A DNA stretch of 36,696 nucleotides from Clostridia bacterium (lineage in GTDB: Bacteria > Bacillota > Clostridia > Oscillospirales > Acutalibacteraceae), in the NCBI GenBank assembly GCA_017631955.1, contig JAGBSJ010000032.1, positions 1 to 36,696 of the forward strand, in the 5' to 3' direction. How positions within the stretch are numbered: the stretch's first letter is position 1; each line of letters starts with the position of its first letter. Both the position numbers and the translations under genes were made by a program. Shown here one piece after another: positions 31,999 through 36,696 of this stretch. The notes beneath the pieces are model-generated. The model saw only the letters and a list, made by a program, of their open reading frames with translations, made no database searches and was not told the origin of the DNA.

Positions 31999-33654
31999 AT
32001 GAAAGTCGTAATCAGTTGCTTAAATTCAAAATATATTCACGCTTCATTAGCACCTTGGTGTCTTTTGTCGGGCGTAAAAGAATTTGCAAAGAATAATTAT
32101 GACATAAAAGTACTTGAAAGTACTATCAATGGCAACCTTCACGATTTTGCTGGGCTGATTATAAACGAAAATCCGCAGGTAGTTTCTTTTTGTTGTTATA
32201 TCTGGAATATTACTCACACCCTTGAAATTTGTAAAGAAATCAAAGAAAATCTTGATTGCAAAATTATTCTCGGTGGTCCTGAGGTTGCATACAGACCAAA
32301 AGATGTTTTAGAAAAATATGATTATATTGATTTTGTTTTATCAGGGGAGGGTGAGTGGAATTTTCCTCTTTTGCTTGATAACATAAACGACGATTTGAGC
32401 ATTGTTGATGGGCTTACATATCGCAAAAACAATGAAATAATAACAAATTCAGAAATAGAACACACAGAAACTCCACCATCACCATATAGTGAAGAATTTT
32501 ATAATAACTTAAAGGGTAGAATTGCCTACATTGAAACAAGTCGAGGTTGCCCTTACCGTTGCGCATTCTGTCTTTCAGGCAGATGCTCAAAATTACTCTT
32601 TTTTGATTTAGACCAAGTGAAAAAAGATATAATAAATCTTGCAAATAGCGGTACTCAAACTCTAAAATTTGTTGACCGCACATTCAATGCAAATTCAAAA
32701 AGAGCAAACGAAATCTTGCTTTTTATTAAAGAAAATTATGGTAAAGAAATCCCCGAAAATGTCTGTTTTCACTTTGAAATAGCAGGCGATATTCTCACAG
32801 AAGATACACTTGAAATCCTTTCGCAAATGCCAAAAGGTGCCGTGCAACTTGAAATAGGTATGCAGTCTTTTAATGAAGAAACCCTCAAAAAAATCAACCG
32901 AAAAACCAATACACAAAAACTAATTGAAAATATAAAAAAACTACTCCAAATGGGTAATATGCATATTCATATTGACTTAATCGCAGGGCTCACAGGCGAA
33001 GACCTTGATAGCTTTAAGCATAGTTTTAATATTGGCTATTCACTTAAAGCACATATGCTTCAAATGGGCTTTCTTAAACTCCTTTACGGTGCAGATATGC
33101 GAGAAAAACCTGAAGATTTCCCTTGCGAGTATAATGAAAATCCGCCTTATGAGGTAATTTCAACGCCGTGGCTTTCTGCCGATGAAATGAGAATGCTCAA
33201 AAAATGTGAAGACGCAGTTGACCGTCTTTATAATAGTGGCAGATTTCTTTTTACCCTTGATTATTTAATCGACGAAATAGGTATTTCTCCAATTGATTTA
33301 TTTAATGATTTTGGCAATTCTGTTGATGGTACAAATATGCGACTTTCTGACTATGCAGTTAAAGTCTATGGGTATTTCAAAGATAAGTGTAATGAGCAGA
33401 TTTTACGCGAAAAAATCCTTTGTGATTTGCTTTCATGCTCATCGTCTGTGCAAATTCCTGAAATTTTCAAAATCCGTGACCCCATATATAAAAAAGTGAA
33501 AAAATATTTTATCGAAAATGTTGATAAAAATATGAAAATTGCAATTCTTTATAGTAAGAATGAAATCTTTGCGGTAAAACAAAGCGGAGAAAAGGATTTT
33601 TACGGTAGATATAAGGGTGAAATTTATAAAAATTCCTTTATTTTAGAAGAATAA
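31999..33654 (+). CDS. Cobalamin-binding-domain radical SAM protein (DUF4080)
   Basis: A 551-residue radical SAM protein. Residues 1-130 are a B12-binding-type Rossmann domain (VVISCLNSKYIHASL, IILGGPEVAYRP). The radical SAM core has ETSRGCPYRCAFCLSG with Cys184, 188 and 191 for the [4Fe-4S] cluster. LEIGMQSFNEETLKKINR and HIDLIAGLTGED are the usual radical SAM barrel segments. The C-terminal 200 residues fit DUF4080. GGAGGTG before ATG 31999 marks the start; an upstream in-frame ATG has no such site. Reaction unknown, possibly methylation or ring chemistry. Confidence 0.9.
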   Translation: MKVVISCLNSKYIHASLAPWCLLSGVKEFAKNNYDIKVLESTINGNLHDFAGLIINENPQVVSFCCYIWNITHTLEICKEIKENLDCKIILGGPEVAYRPKDVLEKYDYIDFVLSGEGEWNFPLLLDNINDDLSIVDGLTYRKNNEIITNSEIEHTETPPSPYSEEFYNNLKGRIAYIETSRGCPYRCAFCLSGRCSKLLFFDLDQVKKDIINLANSGTQTLKFVDRTFNANSKRANEILLFIKENYGKEIPENVCFHFEIAGDILTEDTLEILSQMPKGAVQLEIGMQSFNEETLKKINRKTNTQKLIENIKKLLQMGNMHIHIDLIAGLTGEDLDSFKHSFNIGYSLKAHMLQMGFLKLLYGADMREKPEDFPCEYNENPPYEVISTPWLSADEMRMLKKCEDAVDRLYNSGRFLFTLDYLIDEIGISPIDLFNDFGNSVDGTNMRLSDYAVKVYGYFKDKCNEQILREKILCDLLSCSSSVQIPEIFKIRDPIYKKVKKYFIENVDKNMKIAILYSKNEIFAVKQSGEKDFYGRYKGEIYKNSFILEE

Positions 33655-33694
33655 TATGATATAATATTTTCATTATTTTTTAGGAGATGTAAAT

Positions 33695-35017
33695 ATGAGT
33701 GATAATCGTGCAATGCAGTATGCAGAGAAACTCTCAAAAATGATTCAGGTAGAAACAATTTCAGTTCGTGGTCAGACAGATATTTCTAAATTCTTAAAAC
33801 TTCACGAACTTATGAAAGAAGAATTTTCTGCTCTTTTTAGCGTTGTTGAATGTGAAGTAATTAATGGTTCACTTTTACTAAAATGGAAAGGTACAGATTC
33901 TTCTCTTGAACCAGTGCTTTTAATGAATCACCACGACGTTGTTGAAGCAAGTGGCGAATGGAAATACCCTGCATTTTCAGGTGCAATTGCAGAAGACAGA
34001 GTATGGGGTAGAGGCACACTTGATACAAAGGGCGGACTTTGCACAATGCTTACAGCGGCAGACGAATTAGCTCGTGAGGGCTTTACTCCTCGCCGTGATA
34101 CATATTTCGTTTCAACTTGTACAGAAGAAACAGGTGGCGAAGGCGGTAATGCTATTTCAAATCTCCTTAAAGAACGCGGAATTCACTTTTATATGGTGCT
34201 TGATGAAGGCGGTATGATTCTTTACGACCCAATCGGTGGTGCAGATGGTACATTTGCTATGATTGGTGTTGGCGAAAAAGGTTATATGGACCTTAAGTTT
34301 GTTGCCAAATCAAACGGCGGTCACGCTTCAGCACCGGGTAAAAATACTCCTATTGCTCGTCTTGCACAGTTTATCTGTGAAGCAGAAAAAGCACAGATTT
34401 TTGATATTCAGATGTCAGACACAGTTAAAGAAATGCTTTCACGCTTTGCACCAACAATGAAAGGTGTAATGAAAACGGCTTGCGGTAATGTTAAAGCATT
34501 CAAACCGGTACTCGAAAAAGTTATGCCAATGATTTCACCATCTGCAGCAGCACTTCTTCGTACAACTCTTGCATTCACACAGAGCAAGGGTTCAGACGGC
34601 TCAAATGTTATTCCACAAGAAGCTTGGGTTGTTGGTAATATGCGTTATTCTCACCATCAGGGCAGAGATGCAAGTGTAAATGCAGTTACTCAACTTGCAA
34701 AGAAATATGATATTGAAACAATTGTCCTTGATGACGGTGGCGAGTCAAAGATTACTGACTTTAATGGCGAGCAGTTCAAGTTTATTGAAAAAGCGGTTAA
34801 TACTGTATTCCCACAGTATAAGCCGGTACCATATATTATGAATGGTGCAAGTGACTCAAGATATTTTAACCGTGTTTGTGAAAATTGTCTTCGCTTTGTT
34901 CCATTTAATATTGATAATCAACAGTATGGCAGTGTTCACGGTATTGATGAAAATGTTTTCATTAAGTGCTTACCTGAAGCAGTTGATTTTTATAGATACG
35001 TAATTAAAGAGGTATAA
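33695..35017 (+). CDS. M20-family metallopeptidase
   Basis: A 440-residue zinc aminoacylase/carboxypeptidase-type enzyme. Metal and catalytic residues: NHHDVVE (78-84, His79 and Asp81), GRGTLDTKGG (105-114, Asp110), TEETGGEGG (143-151, Glu144/145), LDEGG (169-173) and a C-terminal GSVHGIDE His. No signal peptide, so it acts in the cytoplasm on imported peptides or amidated amino acids. TAGGAGATG precedes the start. The permease gene begins one base after the stop, so the pair probably takes up and cleaves one substrate. Confidence 0.92.
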   Translation: MSDNRAMQYAEKLSKMIQVETISVRGQTDISKFLKLHELMKEEFSALFSVVECEVINGSLLLKWKGTDSSLEPVLLMNHHDVVEASGEWKYPAFSGAIAEDRVWGRGTLDTKGGLCTMLTAADELAREGFTPRRDTYFVSTCTEETGGEGGNAISNLLKERGIHFYMVLDEGGMILYDPIGGADGTFAMIGVGEKGYMDLKFVAKSNGGHASAPGKNTPIARLAQFICEAEKAQIFDIQMSDTVKEMLSRFAPTMKGVMKTACGNVKAFKPVLEKVMPMISPSAAALLRTTLAFTQSKGSDGSNVIPQEAWVVGNMRYSHHQGRDASVNAVTQLAKKYDIETIVLDDGGESKITDFNGEQFKFIEKAVNTVFPQYKPVPYIMNGASDSRYFNRVCENCLRFVPFNIDNQQYGSVHGIDENVFIKCLPEAVDFYRYVIKEV

Positions 35018-35018
35018 T

Positions 35019-36425
35019 ATGACAGAAACAACCGAAAGTAAAGGGCTTGGTATAAGTGCCAAATCCTTCATAGGTGCAATAGTTATTATATTTATATTAA
35101 TGTGCCTTACTTTTGCACTCACTTTTGTAATCCCAAGTGGCGAGTATACAAGAGTAGTGAACGAAGATGGTGTTGAATCCATTCTGACTGATAGTTTTCA
35201 GTATGTGGAAGGCGGTCTGCCTTTATGGAAATGGCTTTTATCTCCGTTTCTCGTACTTGGTGCAGACGGTGGCGGAGCCATTATTGCAGTTATTGCATTT
35301 TTGCTTGTAATAGGTGGTGTGTTTACTGCTCTTGATAAAAGCGGACTTATGCACTATATGCTCAAAAAGATTGTTCATAAATTCGGCAATAAAAGATACA
35401 CATTATTATCACTTATTGTTCTTTTCTTTATGAGTATGGGCTCTTTCATAGGCTCTTTTGAAGAGTGTGTACCATTAGTTCCAATTGTAGTAGGGCTTTC
35501 AGTAGCACTTGGCTGGGACGAACTTACAGGACTTGGAATTTCAGTTCTTGCAGCAGGTTGCGGTTTTGCGGCTGGTGTGTGCAATCCTTTTACAGTAGGT
35601 GTTGCGCAAGAATTGGCATCACTTCCAATGTTTTCGGGTATATGGTTGCGACTTGTAAGTTTTGTGATAATTTATGCGGTGCTTTTGTTCTTTATTAAGC
35701 GTCATGCTAAAAAGATTGAGAAACCTATGAATAATCTCAATGCACATTCCGACTTTATTGAAGACCCCAAAATGAATAAAGCACTCATTGTTTTCGTAAG
35801 CATTTTAGGTGTAGGTATTTTACTTGTATTATGTTCAGTGTTCCTGACTTTCTTACAGGACTACACAATGATTATAGTAGCGCTTATGTTCCTTGTTGCA
35901 GGCATTTCGTCAATTATAGTGGCGGGTATGAGTGCAAAAGATTTAGGTAAAAATTTCGCAAACGGAATACTTACAATCATTCCTGCAGTGTTTATGATTT
36001 TAATGGCAAGTTCAATTAAATATACATTGACTGAAGGAAAAATTCTTGATACTATTCTTTATTCTGCAGTAAAGATTGCCAATGAATTACCACAAGAAGC
36101 AGTTATTTTATTTGTGTATTTAATCGTTCTTATAATGAATTTCTTTATAAGTTCAGGTTCGGCAAAGGCCTTTTTACTTATGCCACTTATAGTGCCACTC
36201 TGTCAGGTGTTTAATATTTCATCACAGTTGTCAGTTATGGCATTTGCATTTGGTGACGGATTTTCAAACGTTCTTTACCCTACAAATCCTGTGCTTTTAA
36301 TAAGTTTAGGCGTGGCAGGGGTAAGCTACACAAAATGGTTTAAGTGGTCAAGCAAAATTCAATTTGCAATTCTTGTAGTTACAAGTTGCTTACTGCTTTT
36401 TGGCTTAAGTATTGGTTATAATTAA
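35019..36425 (+). CDS. YfcC-family membrane permease
   Basis: A 468-residue integral membrane protein with about 12 hydrophobic helices. The N-terminal FALTFVIPSGEYTRV and SFIGSFEECVPLVPI are characteristic of the YfcC (C4-dicarboxylate/arginine-ornithine-like) family, and the C-terminal FISSGSAKAFLLMPLIVPL and FGDGFSNVLYPTNPVLL are the second conserved half. Substrates for the family are amino or dicarboxylic acids, with the exact one unknown. It is co-transcribed with the M20 peptidase (one-base gap; ribosome site GAGGT inside the peptidase's last codons), so a dipeptide or N-acyl-amino acid is a fair guess. A terminator follows. Confidence 0.9.
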   Translation: MTETTESKGLGISAKSFIGAIVIIFILMCLTFALTFVIPSGEYTRVVNEDGVESILTDSFQYVEGGLPLWKWLLSPFLVLGADGGGAIIAVIAFLLVIGGVFTALDKSGLMHYMLKKIVHKFGNKRYTLLSLIVLFFMSMGSFIGSFEECVPLVPIVVGLSVALGWDELTGLGISVLAAGCGFAAGVCNPFTVGVAQELASLPMFSGIWLRLVSFVIIYAVLLFFIKRHAKKIEKPMNNLNAHSDFIEDPKMNKALIVFVSILGVGILLVLCSVFLTFLQDYTMIIVALMFLVAGISSIIVAGMSAKDLGKNFANGILTIIPAVFMILMASSIKYTLTEGKILDTILYSAVKIANELPQEAVILFVYLIVLIMNFFISSGSAKAFLLMPLIVPLCQVFNISSQLSVMAFAFGDGFSNVLYPTNPVLLISLGVAGVSYTKWFKWSSKIQFAILVVTSCLLLFGLSIGYN

Positions 36426-36432
36426 ACAATAT

Positions 36433-36463
36433 AAGGGTGGTTTAAAACCGCCCTTAATTTTTT
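36433..36463 (+). terminator. Terminator of the M20-YfcC operon
   Basis: AAGGGTGGTTT (36433-36443) pairs with AAACCGCCCTT (36445-36455) with one G-U pair, followed by AATTTTTTG. Confidence 0.88.
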
Positions 36464-36464
36464 G

Positions 36465-36493
36465 TTGTATTTGTTGTTAAGAAATGGTATTCT
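36465..36493 (+). promoter_or_regulatory. Putative promoter of the GH35 gene
   Basis: TTGTAT (36465-36470) and TATTCT (36488-36493), 17-base spacer, 28 bases before the start. Confidence 0.5.
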
Positions 36494-36521
36494 ATATTCA
36501 TAAACGAAAAGGGGACTCGCT

Positions 36522-36696
36522 ATGACGTTTGAAGTAAAAGGAAATCAATTTATAAAAGATGGTAAAGAAATAAAAATTATTTCAGGTGCAGTGCATTATT
36601 TCAGAAATATGCCTGATACTTGGCGTGATATTTTCAAGAAACTCCGCGCAATTGGTTGCAACTGTGTTGAAACTTATTGTGCTTGGAATATGCATG
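36522..36696 (+). CDS. GH35 beta-galactosidase, N-terminal part only
   Basis: The first 58 codons of a gene that leaves the window on the right. AAAAGGGGAC precedes the ATG. The translation shows the GH35 start pattern: KIISGAVHYFRNMPDTW (about 18-34), then the helix and strand ending in CVETYCAWNMH, which match the SGaiHYfR and NtVEtYv.WN.HE motifs of family 35 beta-galactosidases. No signal peptide, so likely cytoplasmic. The catalytic Glu pair lies beyond the window. Confidence 0.88.
   Translation, partial: MTFEVKGNQFIKDGKEIKIISGAVHYFRNMPDTWRDIFKKLRAIGCNCVETYCAWNMH

Overview
The window comes from a low-GC, Gram-positive, anaerobic spore-former, most likely a gut-type member of the Clostridia (Oscillospirales/Eubacteriales-like). 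The signs are a complete spoIIA operon (anti-anti-sigma, anti-sigma, sigma F), strong GGAGG-type ribosome binding sites, many simple stem-loop terminators, and enzymes typical of anaerobes: an EFR1 flavodoxin-ferredoxin, a cobalamin-domain radical SAM protein and an iron-sulfur Old Yellow Enzyme-type reductase. No species can be named from sequence alone. No CRISPR array, rRNA, complete tRNA or transposase was seen.

Bases 1 to about 7272 look like the end of a genomic island. They are visibly richer in A+T than the rest and carry mostly unrecognised or defence-type genes. In order these are: the 3' end of a nucleoside-deoxyribosyltransferase/TIR-like gene; a 231-residue unknown protein; a short protein whose frame is cut by one TAA but continues 36 codons; a four-helix membrane protein with a coiled-coil tail; an OmpA-domain lipoprotein; a nucleotide cyclase resembling Pycsar PycC; and an OLD-family ATPase-TOPRIM nuclease. 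The island ends at 7250-7272, in what looks like the 3' end of a tRNA gene (TTCGAAT loop and CCA end) without its 5' part, followed by a strong terminator. That is the usual look of an attachment-site duplication.

From 7273 on the DNA reads as ordinary chromosome. A four-gene transcription unit (7883-11634) holds a small EamA transporter, a sulfatase, an aldo/keto reductase and a Gfo/Idh/MocA dehydrogenase, a plausible sulfated-sugar unit. Next come a TipA-type MerR regulator with a textbook 19-bp-spacer promoter, a ChbG/YdjC deacetylase on the minus strand, and a rightward operon of EFR1, ICMT-like methyltransferase, GNAT and DUF4434 proteins. A FAD-Rieske oxidoreductase follows, converging on a GDSL hydrolase and an alpha/beta hydrolase (minus strand).

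Between 19.6 and 25.1 kb are an XRE regulator, a DtxR/MntR regulator with two flavoproteins behind it, and a PASTA-domain protein whose kinase domain has lost all the main catalytic residues. A 720-residue DUF5696 lipoprotein and the spoIIA operon lie on the minus strand. Rightward again come a DUF6514 protein, a 2,4-dienoyl-CoA reductase-type flavoenzyme behind a consensus promoter, a small Cys-rich membrane protein, a radical SAM DUF4080 protein, an M20 peptidase coupled to a YfcC-family permease, and the first 58 codons of a GH35 beta-galactosidase running off the window.

The most novel part is the island. Its first five genes read as one cassette that I cannot match to a named system, and the cyclase has no recognisable Pycsar effector beside it.
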